A stretch of 64,000 nt of DNA from Cognatilysobacter bugurensis. Lineage in GTDB: Bacteria; Pseudomonadota; Gammaproteobacteria; Xanthomonadales; Xanthomonadaceae. Positions 1 to 11,539 of the stretch are shown one piece after another. Positions within the stretch are counted from its first letter, which is position 1; each line of letters starts with the position of its first letter. Under the pieces are notes generated by a model. The model was not told where the DNA came from and searched no databases. It saw only the letters and a program-made list of their open reading frames with translations. The stretch lies in NCBI RefSeq assembly GCF_014652095.1, contig NZ_BMYD01000001.1, positions 535,466-599,465 on the forward strand, in the 5' to 3' direction. Position numbers and translations under genes: made by a program.

Positions 1-749
1 ACGTGGATTGCTTGGCGCACCGGCTCGTTGCCGCGGAACGAGAACGAGACGTTCGAGACGCCGCCGGAGATGTGGCTGTGCGGGAAGCGCCGCTTGAGCT
101 CGCGCGCGGCTTCGATGAATGCCACCGCGTAATCGTTGTGTTCCTCGATGCCCGTCGCGACCGCGAACACGTTCGGGTCGAAGATGATGTCCTCGGGCGG
201 GAATCCGACTTCCTCCGTCAGCAGCCGGTAGGCGCGCGAGCAGATCTCGACCTTGCGCTCGACCGTCTCGGCCTGGCCCGCCTCGTCGAAGGCCATCACT
301 ACGACCGCGGCGCCGTAGCGGTGCACGAGCCGCGCCTGGCGCAGGAACTCGGCTTCGCCTTCCTTCATCGAGATCGAGTTGACGATGCCCTTGCCCTGCA
401 GGCACTTGAGCCCGGCCTCGATCACGCTCCACTTCGAGCTGTCGACCATCACCGGCACGCGTGCGATGTCGGGCTCGGCGGCGATGAGGTTGAGGTAGGT
501 GACCATCGCCTGCTCGGAGTCGAGCAGGCCCTCGTCCATGTTCACGTCGATGATCTGCGCGCCGCTCTCGACCTGTTGGCGCGCGACTACGACCGCGTCG
601 TCGTAGCGGCCTTCAAGGATGAGCTTCTTGAACTGCGCGCTGCCGGTGACGTTCGTGCGCTCGCCGACGTTGACGAAATTGCTCTCGGGCGTGATCGGCA
701 GCGGCTCGAGGCCGGCGAGGCGGGTGATGCGGGGCAGATGTGCGGTCAT
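1..749 (-). CDS. metH: Methionine synthase, pterin/cobalamin part, cut by the window edge
   Basis: Reading the minus strand from the ATG at 749 gives about 249 codons without a stop, running off the left edge. The protein begins [19 protein letters not shown] and continues into a pterin-binding module: [11 protein letters not shown] near residue 30, IIDVNMDEG near residue 70, and [15 protein letters not shown] near 105. These are hallmarks of the methyltetrahydrofolate-binding barrel of cobalamin-dependent methionine synthase. The homocysteine-binding module is a separate upstream gene ending 34 bp before this one, so MetH is split into two polypeptides, an arrangement common in xanthomonads. 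Together they transfer a methyl group from methyltetrahydrofolate to homocysteine in the cytoplasm. The cobalamin-binding and reactivation domains should lie beyond the edge. Confidence 0.93.
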   Translation of the reverse strand, partial: MTAHLPRITRLAGLEPLPITPESNFVNVGERTNVTGSAQFKKLILEGRYDDAVVVARQQVESGAQIIDVNMDEGLLDSEQAMVTYLNLIAAEPDIARVPVMVDSSKWSVIEAGLKCLQGKGIVNSISMKEGEAEFLRQARLVHRYGAAVVVMAFDEAGQAETVERKVEICSRAYRLLTEEVGFPPEDIIFDPNVFAVATGIEEHNDYAVAFIEAARELKRRFPHSHISGGVSNVSFSFRGNEPVRQAIH

Positions 750-783
750 TGCGGTGGGGGTTCACCCCGGATCGTGAGGTCGG

Positions 784-1878
784 TCAGGCCGCGGCGGCGA
801 GCGCCGGGCGGATGCGCGGAGAAACGCCTTCGACGGCGCGCGCGATCGCGGCGATGTGCGCAGGCGTGGTGCCGCAGCAGCCGCCGACGAGGTTGAGCAG
901 GCCCGCCTGGGCGAATTCGCCGATCACCGCGGCCATGTCCTCGGGCGTCTCGTCATAGCCGCCGAATGCATTCGGCAAGCCTGCGTTCGGGTGCGTGCTG
1001 ATGTACGCATCGGCGACCTGAGCGAGCACGTCGATGTGCGCGCGCAGGTCGCGTGCGCCGAGCGCGCAGTTGAGGCCGATCGCGAGCGGCTCGGCGTGGC
1101 GCACCGAGTACCAAAACGCCTCGGCGGTTTGGCCCGACAGCGTGCGCCCGGAGGCGTCCGTGATGGTCCCCGAGATCATGACCGGCAGCCGCGCGCCGCG
1201 GCCGTCGAAGGCATCCTCGACTGCGAACAGTGCGGCCTTCGCGTTGAGCGTGTCGAAGATCGTCTCGACCATGATCACGTCGGCGCCTCCGTCGATCAGG
1301 CCGTCGGTGGCTTCGCGGTAGGCGATGCGCAGCTCGTCGAAGGTGACCGCTCGGTAGCCCGGGCGGTTCACGTCCGGGCTCAGTGACGCCGTGCGGCTCG
1401 TCGGGCCGAGCACGCCGATCACGAAGCGCGGGCGGGACGCATCGCGCGCTTCGGCCGCGTCGCAGGCCTGCCGCGCGAGCCGCGCGCCGGTCTCGTTGAG
1501 CTCGCGGGCGAGGTGCTCGAGGCCGTAATCGGCGAGCGAGATCGTCGTCGAGTTGAACGTGTTCGTCTCGACGAAGTCGGCACCGGCATCGAGATATTCG
1601 GTGTGGATGCCGGCGATGAGTTCCGGGCGCGTCAGGCTCAGCAAGTCGTTGTTGCCCCGTTGGTCGTGCGCGCACCCGCAGCTGTCGCCGTGCGCGTGGT
1701 CTGCGGCGTGGGACGTGTCGAAGCCGGGCGCGAAGCGCGTACCGCGGTAGTCGGCCTCGTCGAGCTCGTGGCGCTGGATCATCGTGCCCATCGCGCCGTC
1801 GATGACGAGGATGCGCTCGCGCAAGAGACGTTCGAGCGCGTCGGCACGGACGGGGTTCAGCCAGGGCAGGCGGTGCAT
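784..1878 (-). CDS. metH: Methionine synthase, homocysteine S-methyltransferase module
   Basis: A 364-residue protein matching the N-terminal module of MetH. It has [11 protein letters not shown] near residue 25, GNNDLLSL near 76 and NTFNSTTIS near 106. The zinc-ligand cysteines are C271 (GLNCALG) and C334/C335 (GGCCGT); the 63-residue spacing equals that of the E. coli C247-C310-C311 site. The start is the ATG at 1878, one base after the TGA of the regulator upstream, so the pair is translationally close. Extending to 1959 would add 27 residues unlike MetH. An unusual feature is an insertion at about residues 55-72 holding H58, H61, H63, C67, C69 and H71, where E. coli has only a short loop. 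The gene ends before the pterin module, confirming the split form. Confidence 0.94.
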   Translation of the reverse strand: MHRLPWLNPVRADALERLLRERILVIDGAMGTMIQRHELDEADYRGTRFAPGFDTSHAADHAHGDSCGCAHDQRGNNDLLSLTRPELIAGIHTEYLDAGADFVETNTFNSTTISLADYGLEHLARELNETGARLARQACDAAEARDASRPRFVIGVLGPTSRTASLSPDVNRPGYRAVTFDELRIAYREATDGLIDGGADVIMVETIFDTLNAKAALFAVEDAFDGRGARLPVMISGTITDASGRTLSGQTAEAFWYSVRHAEPLAIGLNCALGARDLRAHIDVLAQVADAYISTHPNAGLPNAFGGYDETPEDMAAVIGEFAQAGLLNLVGGCCGTTPAHIAAIARAVEGVSPRIRPALAAAA

Positions 1879-1879
1879 G

Positions 1880-2833
1880 TCAGCGGCTCCCGCTGCGCGT
1901 CGCATCGGGCTTGGAGCCGATGAGCGCGATGACTTCGAAATGGGGCGGGCGGCGCTCACGCGTCACTGTGCCGGCGCTGACGACCTCGAGTCCGGCGCCG
2001 TGCGTGAAGTCCCGCAGCGCGGCTTCATCGAACCCAAGATTCACGTGGCCGTAGGCCTCGACCACGCCGCGGTGTTCGTGCGGTGCAAGGCTCGTGAGCA
2101 GCAGCCGGCCGCCCGGACGCAGCACGCGACCCGCCTGGGCGACGGCCTGCGCGGGCTTCTCTGCATAGGTGAGCGCATGCATCAGCACGACGAGGTCGAA
2201 CGTCGCGTCCTCGAAGGGCAGTGCGTGCATGTCGCCCTCGCGCACCTCCACGTTTTCAAGGCGGCGCAGGCGCTCCGAGGCGGCGAGCACGACCTTCGTG
2301 CTCGAGTCGAGGCATACGTAGCGCTGCGAGTGCGGCGCGACGAGTTCGGCGAGCACGCCGTCGCCTGAGGCGATGTCGAGCACGTCGCCCGTGCGCAGCA
2401 GCGGCAGCGCCGCGCGCGCGAGTGCCTCCCAAGTGCGGCCAGGAGAGTAGTGGCGCTCCATGTCGCCGGCCACGGAATCAGCCCAGTTCTGCTCGGACGC
2501 GCGCGCGGCCAGCACCGACGGCACACGCTCGGCATCCTGGCGCAGCAGCGGGTCGTCGCTGCCTTCGCGCAGCGTCTGCCACAGCGCGCGTTGGGCGGGG
2601 TCGAGCGTAGATTCGTCGAACCGGTAGTAGGCCGACACGCCGGCGCGGCGGTCGCGGACGAGGCCGGCGTCCTTGAGTCGGGCGAGGTGGGTGGACACGC
2701 GCGGCTGGGCGAGGCGGGTGATCGACGAGAGCTCGGCGACGGTCAGCTCCTCGCGCTCGAGCAGCGCGAGCAGCCGCACGCGCGTGGCGTCGGCGAACAC
2801 TTTGAGCCGGGACGACCAGCCTTCGAGATCCAT
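1880..2833 (-). CDS. ArsR-family regulator fused to a SAM methyltransferase-like domain (SahR type)
   Basis: A 317-residue two-domain protein. Residues 1-90 form an ArsR-type winged helix ([20 protein letters not shown], then [21 protein letters not shown]). From about residue 140 there is a class I methyltransferase fold, with motif I at [14 protein letters not shown] and an acidic end of strand 2 at YVCLDSS. This architecture next to metH matches SahR, an ArsR-family regulator of methionine genes in proteobacteria that senses S-adenosylhomocysteine. The methyltransferase fold would then be a ligand pocket rather than a catalyst; that is inference. The gene leads the metH unit, and a 7-bp-arm inverted repeat sits 20 bases upstream of its start, fitting autoregulation. 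Confidence 0.85.
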   Translation of the reverse strand: MDLEGWSSRLKVFADATRVRLLALLEREELTVAELSSITRLAQPRVSTHLARLKDAGLVRDRRAGVSAYYRFDESTLDPAQRALWQTLREGSDDPLLRQDAERVPSVLAARASEQNWADSVAGDMERHYSPGRTWEALARAALPLLRTGDVLDIASGDGVLAELVAPHSQRYVCLDSSTKVVLAASERLRRLENVEVREGDMHALPFEDATFDLVVLMHALTYAEKPAQAVAQAGRVLRPGGRLLLTSLAPHEHRGVVEAYGHVNLGFDEAALRDFTHGAGLEVVSAGTVTRERRPPHFEVIALIGSKPDATRSGSR

Positions 2834-2852
2834 CGGAACAGCCTTTATGTGT

Positions 2853-2872
2853 TTATCGCGATATAGCGATAA
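2853..2872 (-). promoter_or_regulatory. Palindromic operator upstream of the ArsR/metH operon
   Basis: TTATCGC-N6-GCGATAA is a perfect inverted repeat with 7-base arms, 20 bases before the ATG of the ArsR-type regulator. The AT-rich repeat is conspicuous in a GC-rich intergenic stretch, and its position suits a repressor overlapping the promoter of the regulator-metH operon. Assignment to the ArsR/SahR-like protein is inferred from adjacency. Confidence 0.6.
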
Positions 2873-2933
2873 GTGTCGGGCTGTGTGGCGGAGCGGTCAA
2901 GCGCGCAGTGCGTGTTGGTGGCTCCCGGACACG

Positions 2934-2962
2934 AAAAAGCCCGCGGCGGTTGCCGCGGGCTT
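2934..2962 (-). terminator. Rho-independent terminator after htpG
   Basis: An 11-bp stem (2937-2947 with 2952-2962) and a 4-base loop, followed on the minus strand by a run of five T. It lies about 20 bases past the htpG stop codon, in the correct orientation. Confidence 0.85.
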
Positions 2963-2984
2963 CAGGTCGCCGCACGTGGCGGGA

Positions 2985-4889
2985 TCAGCCTGCGAGTTCG
3001 ACGAGCAGGTCGTTCAGGCGACGCACGTACGCGCCCGGGTCCTTCAGGCCGTTGCCGGCCGCGAGCGCCGCCTGGTCGAACAGCACGCGAGCGAGGGCGT
3101 CGAAGCGCGAGGCGTCGGTCTGTGCGTCAAGGCGGCCGATCAGCGGATGCTCGGGGTTGATCTCGAACACCGGCTTCGACTCCGGCACCGCCTGACCGCT
3201 GGCCTCGAGGATCTGGCGCAACTGCAGGCCGATGTCCTGCTCGCCAAGCGCGAGCACGGCGGGCGATTCGGTCAGGCGGTGCGAGACGCGCACGTCGGCC
3301 ACGTCGTCGCCGAGCGCCGCCTTGAGCCGCTCCACGAGGCCCTGCTTGGACTTCGCGACCTCTTCCTGCGCCTGCTTGTCGGTGTCCGTGTCGAACGCGC
3401 CGAGGTCGAGATCGCCGCGCGCGACGTCCACGAACGACTTGCCGTCAAATTCCGTGAGGTAGCCCATCAGCCACTCGTCGATGCGGTCCGTGAGGAGCAG
3501 CACCTCGATGCCCTTCTTGCGAAACACCTCGAGGTGCGGACTGTTGCGCACCTGCGCCGGGCTCTCGCCAGTGAGGTAGTAGACCTTGGTCTGGCCGTCC
3601 TTCATGCGGCCGACGTAGTCGGCGAGCGAGACGTCCTGCGCCTCGCCGCCGCTGTGCGTCGACGCGAATCGCAGCAGGCCCGCGATGCGCTCGCGGTTCG
3701 CGAAGTCTTCGGCCGGGCCTTCCTTGAGCACCTGTCCGAACTGCTTCCAGAACTCGGCGTACTTCTCCGGCTCGCCCGTGGCGAGCTTGTCGAGCATGTC
3801 GAGCACGCGCTTGGTCAGCGCGCTCTTCATGGAGCTGATGACAGGGTCCTTCTGCAGGATCTCGCGCGACACGTTGAGCGAGAGGTCGTTCGAGTCGACG
3901 ACGCCGCGGAGGAAGCGCAGGTACAGCGGCAGGAACTGCTCCGCTTGGTCCATGATGAAAACGCGCTGCACGTAGAGCTTGAGCCCACGCGCGGCCTCGC
4001 GGTGGTACAGGTCAAACGGCGCACGGCCCGGAACGTACAGCAGCGAGGTGTACTCCAGCTTGCCCTCGACCTTGTTGTGGCTCCAGGTCAGTGGGTCGCC
4101 GAAGTCATGCGAGACATGCTTGTAAAACGCCTTGTATTCGTCTTCTGACACTTCGTTGCGTGACCGGGTCCACAGCGCGTTTGCGCGGTTGACGGTCTCC
4201 CACTCGGGCTCGGCCGGTGCGTCCTTGTCCTCGCCGTGGTGCTGCTTCGGCATCTGGATCGGCACGCCGATGTGGTCGGAGTACTTCTTGACGATCTCGC
4301 GCAGGCGCCAGCCGTCGGCGAACCCGACGTCGTCCTCCTTGAGGTGCAGCACCACGCGGGTTCCGCGCCCGGGCTTCTCCACCGTCTCGATATCGAACTC
4401 GCCTTCGCCGGCGGACGACCAGTGGACGCCTTCGGCTGCGGGCGCGCCGGCGCGGCGGGTGAACACCTCGACGCGGTCCGCGACGATGAACGCCGAATAG
4501 AAACCGACGCCGAACTGGCCGATCAGCTGCGAGTCCTTGCGCTGGTCGCCCGACAGGGCATTGAGGAAGTCGGCGGTGCCGGACTTCGCGATCGTGCCGA
4601 GGTGGGCAATGACCTCCTCACGGCTCATGCCGATGCCGTTGTCGTCGATCGTCACCGTCTTCGCGTCGGCGTCGAAGCTCACGCGGACGCGGGGCTCGGC
4701 GTCGCCTTCGAGCAATTCCGGCTTCGAGATCGCCTCGAAGCGCAGCTTGTCGGCGGCGTCAGAGGCATTCGAGATCAGCTCCCTCAAGAAGATCTCTTTG
4801 TTCGAATACAAAGAGTGGATCATCAACTGAAGCAGTTGCTTGACTTCGGTCTGGAAGCCGAGGGTTTCCTTGCGGGTCTCCACGGACAT
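2985..4889 (-). CDS. htpG: Molecular chaperone HtpG (Hsp90)
   Basis: A 634-residue protein, the usual HtpG length. The GHKL ATP-binding domain shows [18 protein letters not shown] (residues about 36-53), DNGIGM near residue 83 and [11 protein letters not shown] near residue 124, followed by the middle and dimerisation domains. It is the cytosolic ATP-dependent chaperone that helps client proteins fold under stress. The ATG at 4889 is preceded by AAGGAG at good spacing. A sigma-32-type promoter lies about 50 bases upstream and a terminator follows the gene, so it is probably a single-gene heat-shock transcription unit. It is divergent from the acyl-CoA dehydrogenase gene. Confidence 0.98.
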   Translation of the reverse strand: MSVETRKETLGFQTEVKQLLQLMIHSLYSNKEIFLRELISNASDAADKLRFEAISKPELLEGDAEPRVRVSFDADAKTVTIDDNGIGMSREEVIAHLGTIAKSGTADFLNALSGDQRKDSQLIGQFGVGFYSAFIVADRVEVFTRRAGAPAAEGVHWSSAGEGEFDIETVEKPGRGTRVVLHLKEDDVGFADGWRLREIVKKYSDHIGVPIQMPKQHHGEDKDAPAEPEWETVNRANALWTRSRNEVSEDEYKAFYKHVSHDFGDPLTWSHNKVEGKLEYTSLLYVPGRAPFDLYHREAARGLKLYVQRVFIMDQAEQFLPLYLRFLRGVVDSNDLSLNVSREILQKDPVISSMKSALTKRVLDMLDKLATGEPEKYAEFWKQFGQVLKEGPAEDFANRERIAGLLRFASTHSGGEAQDVSLADYVGRMKDGQTKVYYLTGESPAQVRNSPHLEVFRKKGIEVLLLTDRIDEWLMGYLTEFDGKSFVDVARGDLDLGAFDTDTDKQAQEEVAKSKQGLVERLKAALGDDVADVRVSHRLTESPAVLALGEQDIGLQLRQILEASGQAVPESKPVFEINPEHPLIGRLDAQTDASRFDALARVLFDQAALAAGNGLKDPGAYVRRLNDLLVELAG

Positions 4890-4937
4890 GGTCGGGCTCC
4901 TTCGATAACGGGCCGCGCACAGCGGCCGACCGCGCGC

Positions 4938-4966
4938 AGTTGGGGGCGCCGGGAAGTGAATTCAAG
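4938..4966 (-). promoter_or_regulatory. Sigma-32 (heat-shock) promoter of htpG
   Basis: On the minus strand CTTGAA (4966-4961) and CCCCCAACT (4946-4938) are separated by 14 bases. This closely matches the RpoH consensus CTTGAA-N13/15-CCCCATNT. It lies about 50 bases before the htpG start codon. Confidence 0.75.
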
Positions 4967-5066
4967 CGCCTCGCGGCGAAAATCGAGCGCCGCCGCCACA
5001 CGGCTCGACCGCAGGAACGGCTACAATCCGCGGTTATTGCATCGATGACCCGCACGAGGTGCCGAC

Positions 5067-6227
<1,161 letters not shown>

Positions 6228-6390
6228 TCCCGATGCGCCGCTGCGCCGCCCCGCTGCCCGCCGGCCCGTGTGAACGGGCATCGGGCGCGATGCGGCCCGG
6301 TGGCGTGCATACGCCGGCGTATCTCCCCCTCTGACATCCTCGACGGCCTGCGCGAAAGCGCGGGCCTCTTCCATTGGACTGCCCGTTCCC

Positions 6391-9300
6391 ATGAGCCCGA
6401 AATCCGAGACCTCGTCCGCCAAGGCCGCCGTCCGCAAGGCGCCTGCCCGTCGCACCGCTGCAGCTGAAGCGGCCGCGCGTGAATCGGTCGCGCTGGACCC
6501 GATCCTCGATGCGCTGCGCAAGCGCACGCCGAAGCCGCAGCACGCGGAGGTCGAAACCTTCGCGCGCGCCTTCTACAAGCGCATGTCGGGCGACGAACTG
6601 CCGCACCACAACGCGGACGCGTGGGCCGCGCTTGCCGCCGATTACCTGGAGTTCGTGCGCACCCGCAAACCCGGCGCGGCGCGCGTGCGCCTGTTCAATC
6701 CGAGCCAGGCGACGCACGGCTGGGAGTCGCCGCACACTGTTCTTCAGGTCGTCAACGACGACATGCCGTTCCTCGTCGACTCGGTGACCATGGCGCTCGC
6801 CGAGCGCGGCATTGGCGTGCATGTGCTTGGCCACCCGGTCATCGCGTTCCGCCGCGACCGCGCCGGCAAGCTGCTCGAGGTCGGGGGCGGCGAGTGCGAA
6901 TCGCTGATGCATCTGGAGATCGACCGCCAGAGCAGCGACGAGATGCCGGAGATCCAGTCGGCGATCGAGGCCGTTCTAGCTGACGTTCGAGCGATTGTCC
7001 GCGACTGGGCGCCCATGCGCCAACGCATGCTCGAGATCGCGGAGGAGCTCGGCGAGCGGCCGCTTCCGATCGACGATGACGCGCGCCGAGAAGCGCAGGA
7101 GTTCCTGCGCTGGGCGGCCGACAACCACTTCACGTTCCTCGGGTACCGCGAGTACGAGGTCGCGAAGGACGGACGCAACGAGGTGCTCTGCGCGCTCGAG
7201 GGCAGCGGCCTGGGTCTGCTGCAGTCGAAGGATGTCGGTAAGCCGCGTCTGCTGACGTCGCTGGCTGCACACGCCGTGGAGCAGTCCGGCACCGTCGATG
7301 CACTGATCCTCACCAAGACGAACGCGCGCTCGACGGTGCACCGTCCGGGTTACATGGACTACATCGGCGTGCTGCGTTTCGACGAATCCGGCAAGCCCGT
7401 CGGCGAGCAGCGCTTCCTCGGCCTGTACACCTCGAGCGCGTACAACCGTCGTCCGTGGGACATCCCGATCGTTCGCGAGCGCCATGAATACGTGATGCAG
7501 CGCTCCGGTCTCGCGCCGAACAGCCACAGCGGCAAGGCGTTGCGCCACATCCTCGAGACGCTGCCGCGCGAGGAACTGTTCCAGTCCAGCGAGGAAGAGC
7601 TCTACCGCACGGTCACCGGCATCCTGGGCCTGCAGGAGCGCGTGCGCAGCCGCCTGTTCCTGCGCCGAGACCGCTACGGCCGGTTCTTCTCGGCGCTCGT
7701 CTACATTCCGCGCGAGCGCATGAGCACCGACGTGCGCCTGCGCATCGAGCACATGCTCAAGCGGGTGCTGCATGGCGAACGCGTGGATTCGAGCGTCGTG
7801 CTCGGTGAATCTCCGCTCGCGCAGCTGCATCTGATCGTGCGCCCCACCTCGGGCGAGGCGATTCACGTCGACAACGCCGCAATCGAATCCGAGCTCGCGG
7901 GGATCGTGCGTAACTGGGCGGACGAGCTGCGCGAACAGCTCATCGCACGGCACGGCGAACAGCGCGGCCTTGCGCTCGCGAACCTCTATGGCAAGGCGCT
8001 GCCGGCCGGCTATATCGAGAACGTGTCAGCGCAGGTCGCTGCGACCGACGTCGAACACCTCGCCGCGTTGACGGGTCCGGACGACCTGCGCCTGAGCCTG
8101 TGCCGCGCCCGACAGGGTGAGGGTGGCCTGCGCTTCAAGCTCTATCGTCAGTTCGACGACATCCCGCTGTCGGATGCGCTGCCGATGATGGAAAACATGG
8201 GCCTGCGCGTGATCTCCGAGCACCCGTACCGCATCGAAGTTGCGAACGGCGTACCGGTGTACATCCAGGACTTCGAGGTCGAAGTGGTCGGGCCCGAGCG
8301 CGACATCGACTCGGTCGACGAGCAGTTCGAGGAGGCGTTCGCGAAGATCTGGCAGGGCCAGGCCGAGAACGACGGCTTCAACCGCCTCGTCCTCGCCGCG
8401 AACCTGTCGTGGCGCCAAGTGGCGATGGTTCGCGGCTACCTCAAGTACCTGCTGCAGGTCGGCGTGCCGTTCTCGCAGAGCTACGTCGAGGCGACGCTGG
8501 CACGTTACCCACTGCTCGCACGCCTGCTCGTCGAGCTGTTCGAAGCGCGGTTCCACCCCGGCACCGGCAGCGAGACGAAGGCCGAAATCAAGGCCGGGGT
8601 CGAGCGCTTCACGAGCCAGCTGAAGTCTCTGGCCGGCGGCGACGAAGCCCTGCTCGCAGCCGTCAGACCCGTGATCGAGGCGCGGTCCGGCAAGCGCGCG
8701 GCGCAGGTGTCCGCGACGCGTTCGGCGATCCTCGGGCTGCTCGACCGCGTGTCGAGCCTCGACGAGGACCGCATCCTGCGCAGCTTCATCGGCGTCGTGG
8801 ACGCGACGCTCCGCACGAACTACTACCAGAACGCCGCGGACGGCACGCAGCGCAGCTACATCAGCTACAAGTTCGACTCCTCGCTCGTGCCGGACCTGCC
8901 GAAGCCGCGCCCGTACCGCGAGATCTTCGTTTACAGCCCGCGCGTGGAAGGCATCCACCTGCGCTTCGGCCCGGTCGCACGCGGCGGCCTGCGCTGGTCC
9001 GACCGTCGCGAGGACTTCCGCACCGAGGTCCTGGGTCTCGTCAAGGCGCAGATGGTCAAGAACACCGTGATCGTGCCGGTCGGCTCGAAGGGCGGGTTCT
9101 TCGTCAAGCGCCCGCCGGCTGGCGATCGCGACGCGATCCAGGCCGAAGGCATTGCCTGCTACAAGATTTTCATCAACGGCCTGCTCGACATCACCGACAA
9201 CCTCGACAGCGCCGGCAACGTGATTCCGCCGCGCGACGTCGTGCGTCACGACGGGGACGACCCGTACCTGGTCGTTGCGGCCGACAAGGGCACGGCGACG

Positions 9301-11385
9301 TTCTCGGACATCGCGAACGGGATCGCGCGCGAGCACGGCTACTGGCTGGACGATGCGTTCGCATCCGGCGGCTCGGTCGGCTACGACCACAAGGGCATGG
9401 GCATCACCGCGCGCGGCGCGTGGGAGTCGGTCAAGCGCCACTTCCGCTCGATGGGTCGCGACACGCAGAAGCAGCCGTTCACCGTCGTGGGTATTGGTGA
9501 CATGTCGGGCGACGTGTTCGGCAACGGCATGCTGCTCAGCAAGCACATCCGCCTGCTCGCGGCGTTCGACCACCGCCACATCTTCCTGGACCCGAACCCG
9601 GACGCAGCGGTGTCGTTCAAGGAACGCCAGCGCATGTTCAAGCTGCCGCGTTCGAGCTGGGAGGACTACAACACCGCGCTCATCAGCGAAGGCGGCGGCG
9701 TGTTCGCGCGGTCGGCGAAGTCGATCCCGCTCTCGCCCGAGATCAAGAGCGCGCTCGGCATCGACCTCGACGTCGAGGCGATGAGCCCGCCGGAACTCAT
9801 GAGCGCGATCCTCAAGGCGCCAGTCGACCTGCTGTGGAACGGCGGTATCGGCACCTACGTGAAGGCCACGGGCGAAACGCACGCCGACGTGGGCGATCGC
9901 TCGAACAACGCGCTGCGCGTCAACGGGCGTGAGCTGCGCTGCAAGGTGGTGGGCGAGGGCGGCAACCTGGGCCTCACGCAGCTCGGCCGCATCGAGGCGG
10001 CTCAGCACGGCGTGCTGCTCAACACCGACTTCATCGACAACTCGGCCGGCGTCGACACCTCGGACCACGAAGTCAACATCAAGATCCTGCTCAACGGGCA
10101 GGTGCGCGCGAAGAAGCTCACGCTGGATGAGCGCAACACGCTGCTCGCGTCGATGACGGACGAGGTCGCGGACCTGGTCCTCAACGACAACTACCGCCAG
10201 AACCAGGCGATCAGCCTGATGGAACGGATGAGCGTCACGCGTCTGGGCTCAAAGCTGCACTTCATCAAGAGCCTGGAGCAGCAGGGGCTGCTCGATCGAC
10301 AGATCGAGTTCCTGCCGTCCGATGCGGAGATCGCCGAGCGGAAGACACGCGGGCAGGGCCTGACGCGCCCGGAGCTGTCCGTGCTGCTGTCTTACGCGAA
10401 GCTGGTGCTGTTCCAGCAGCTCGTCGACTCCGACGTGCCCGAGGATCCGTACCTGTCGAAGGAATTGGTGCGCTACTTCCCCGTGCCGCTGCAGGAGAAG
10501 TACGCGAAGGCGATGCAGGGCCACCGCCTCAAGCGCGAGATCATCGCGACGGCCGTGACCAACTCGATGGTCAACCGCATGGGCGCGACGTTCGCGCTGC
10601 GCATGACGGAAGACACGGGCCGCACCCCGGCCGAGGTCGCCGAGGCGTACACGATCAGCCGCGAGGCGCTCGATGCGCGCGCGCTGTGGGCGCAGATCGA
10701 CGCGCTCGACGGCAAGGTCGCCGAGTCCGCGCAGCTCGACGCACTGCAGACGATCTGGCACCTGATGCGGACGATCTCGCGCTGGCTGCTGTCGCGTCCC
10801 GGCCGACTGCCGGAGATCACCGATGCAATGACGCGCTACGGCCAGGGGCTGCAGGCGGTCCGCGACGCCGTGCCGGCGACGCTGTCGGACGCGCGCCGCA
10901 CCGCGTACGACGCCCGCCTGCGCGAGTGGAAGGAAAAGGGCATGCCGAACGCGCTGGCGATCGAGCTTGCCGCGCTTCCGCTGCTCGAGTTCGGCTGCGA
11001 CATCGTCGAGGTCGCGCATGCCCGCAAGCTGGCCCCGGCGGAGATCGCGAAGGCGTACTTCACGCTGGGCGCCGCACTGCATCTGCCGTGGCTTTACGAG
11101 CAGATCGAGGCGCTGCCCGTCGACGGGCGCTGGCAGGCACTGGCTCGTGGCGCGCTGCGCGACGAGCTCAGCCGCCAGCAGCGCGCGCTGGTGAGCGAGA
11201 TCCTCGCCGACGGCGGCCGCAAGCCGACCGAAGCGAAGATCGAAGCGTGGCTTGGCCGCGACGACGCGAACCTGCGGTTCACGATGTCGATGCTCACCGA
11301 GATGCACAGCCAGAAGACGCTCGACTACCCGACGGTCTCCGTGGCCGTGCGCCGTCTCGCACAGCTCGGCGCGCACGGCGCCTGA
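6391..11385 (+). CDS. gdhB: NAD-specific glutamate dehydrogenase, large (180-kDa) type
   Basis: A single 1664-residue reading frame. It matches the large bacterial NAD-glutamate dehydrogenases, which have long N- and C-terminal regulatory extensions around the catalytic core. The core is seen at about residues 850-1200: GPVARGGLRWSDRREDFRTE, VPVGSKGGFFVK with the substrate lysine region, GIGDMSGDVFGNGML for dinucleotide binding, and GNLGLTQLGRIE. It oxidatively deaminates glutamate to 2-oxoglutarate, mainly in catabolism. NAD kinase follows on the same strand after 154 bp. The length is normal for the family and no frame break is seen. The ATG at 6391 fits the conserved start MSPKSE, although its ribosome-binding site is weak. 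Confidence 0.96.
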   Translation: MSPKSETSSAKAAVRKAPARRTAAAEAAARESVALDPILDALRKRTPKPQHAEVETFARAFYKRMSGDELPHHNADAWAALAADYLEFVRTRKPGAARVRLFNPSQATHGWESPHTVLQVVNDDMPFLVDSVTMALAERGIGVHVLGHPVIAFRRDRAGKLLEVGGGECESLMHLEIDRQSSDEMPEIQSAIEAVLADVRAIVRDWAPMRQRMLEIAEELGERPLPIDDDARREAQEFLRWAADNHFTFLGYREYEVAKDGRNEVLCALEGSGLGLLQSKDVGKPRLLTSLAAHAVEQSGTVDALILTKTNARSTVHRPGYMDYIGVLRFDESGKPVGEQRFLGLYTSSAYNRRPWDIPIVRERHEYVMQRSGLAPNSHSGKALRHILETLPREELFQSSEEELYRTVTGILGLQERVRSRLFLRRDRYGRFFSALVYIPRERMSTDVRLRIEHMLKRVLHGERVDSSVVLGESPLAQLHLIVRPTSGEAIHVDNAAIESELAGIVRNWADELREQLIARHGEQRGLALANLYGKALPAGYIENVSAQVAATDVEHLAALTGPDDLRLSLCRARQGEGGLRFKLYRQFDDIPLSDALPMMENMGLRVISEHPYRIEVANGVPVYIQDFEVEVVGPERDIDSVDEQFEEAFAKIWQGQAENDGFNRLVLAANLSWRQVAMVRGYLKYLLQVGVPFSQSYVEATLARYPLLARLLVELFEARFHPGTGSETKAEIKAGVERFTSQLKSLAGGDEALLAAVRPVIEARSGKRAAQVSATRSAILGLLDRVSSLDEDRILRSFIGVVDATLRTNYYQNAADGTQRSYISYKFDSSLVPDLPKPRPYREIFVYSPRVEGIHLRFGPVARGGLRWSDRREDFRTEVLGLVKAQMVKNTVIVPVGSKGGFFVKRPPAGDRDAIQAEGIACYKIFINGLLDITDNLDSAGNVIPPRDVVRHDGDDPYLVVAADKGTATFSDIANGIAREHGYWLDDAFASGGSVGYDHKGMGITARGAWESVKRHFRSMGRDTQKQPFTVVGIGDMSGDVFGNGMLLSKHIRLLAAFDHRHIFLDPNPDAAVSFKERQRMFKLPRSSWEDYNTALISEGGGVFARSAKSIPLSPEIKSALGIDLDVEAMSPPELMSAILKAPVDLLWNGGIGTYVKATGETHADVGDRSNNALRVNGRELRCKVVGEGGNLGLTQLGRIEAAQHGVLLNTDFIDNSAGVDTSDHEVNIKILLNGQVRAKKLTLDERNTLLASMTDEVADLVLNDNYRQNQAISLMERMSVTRLGSKLHFIKSLEQQGLLDRQIEFLPSDAEIAERKTRGQGLTRPELSVLLSYAKLVLFQQLVDSDVPEDPYLSKELVRYFPVPLQEKYAKAMQGHRLKREIIATAVTNSMVNRMGATFALRMTEDTGRTPAEVAEAYTISREALDARALWAQIDALDGKVAESAQLDALQTIWHLMRTISRWLLSRPGRLPEITDAMTRYGQGLQAVRDAVPATLSDARRTAYDARLREWKEKGMPNALAIELAALPLLEFGCDIVEVAHARKLAPAEIAKAYFTLGAALHLPWLYEQIEALPVDGRWQALARGALRDELSRQQRALVSEILADGGRKPTEAKIEAWLGRDDANLRFTMSMLTEMHSQKTLDYPTVSVAVRRLAQLGAHGA

Positions 11386-11400
11386 TGCGTTGTGATCCCC

Positions 11401-11428
11401 TCCGCGCACGGTTCACGCCGTGCGCGGA
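11401..11428. terminator. Strong stem-loop after the glutamate dehydrogenase gene
   Basis: A perfect 11-bp GC-rich stem (11401-11411 with 11418-11428) and a 6-base loop begins 15 bases after the stop codon. There is no T-run on either side, so it may stabilise the 3' end or act weakly as a terminator rather than as a classic intrinsic terminator. Confidence 0.4.
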
Positions 11429-11539
11429 GATTGCGGCGCACGCGGACGGCTGCCTGGAGACGCCGCGATGCCTGCACATCGCGGCCACATCCCCGTCGCC
11501 GCGCGCGGTTATCCTCGGTCCATGCCACCGGAGCCGCCG

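Noticed and set aside
6264-6279. GCCCGT-GTGA-ACGGGC hairpin after the acyl-CoA dehydrogenase gene
   Set aside because: The stem is only 6 bp with no T-run; in GC-rich sequence this is not enough to call a terminator.
8026-10068. Long minus-strand reading frame inside the glutamate dehydrogenase gene
   Set aside because: It is opposite a full-length, clearly recognisable gene; such open antisense frames are common in high-GC DNA and its protein is Arg/His/Val-rich with no family match.
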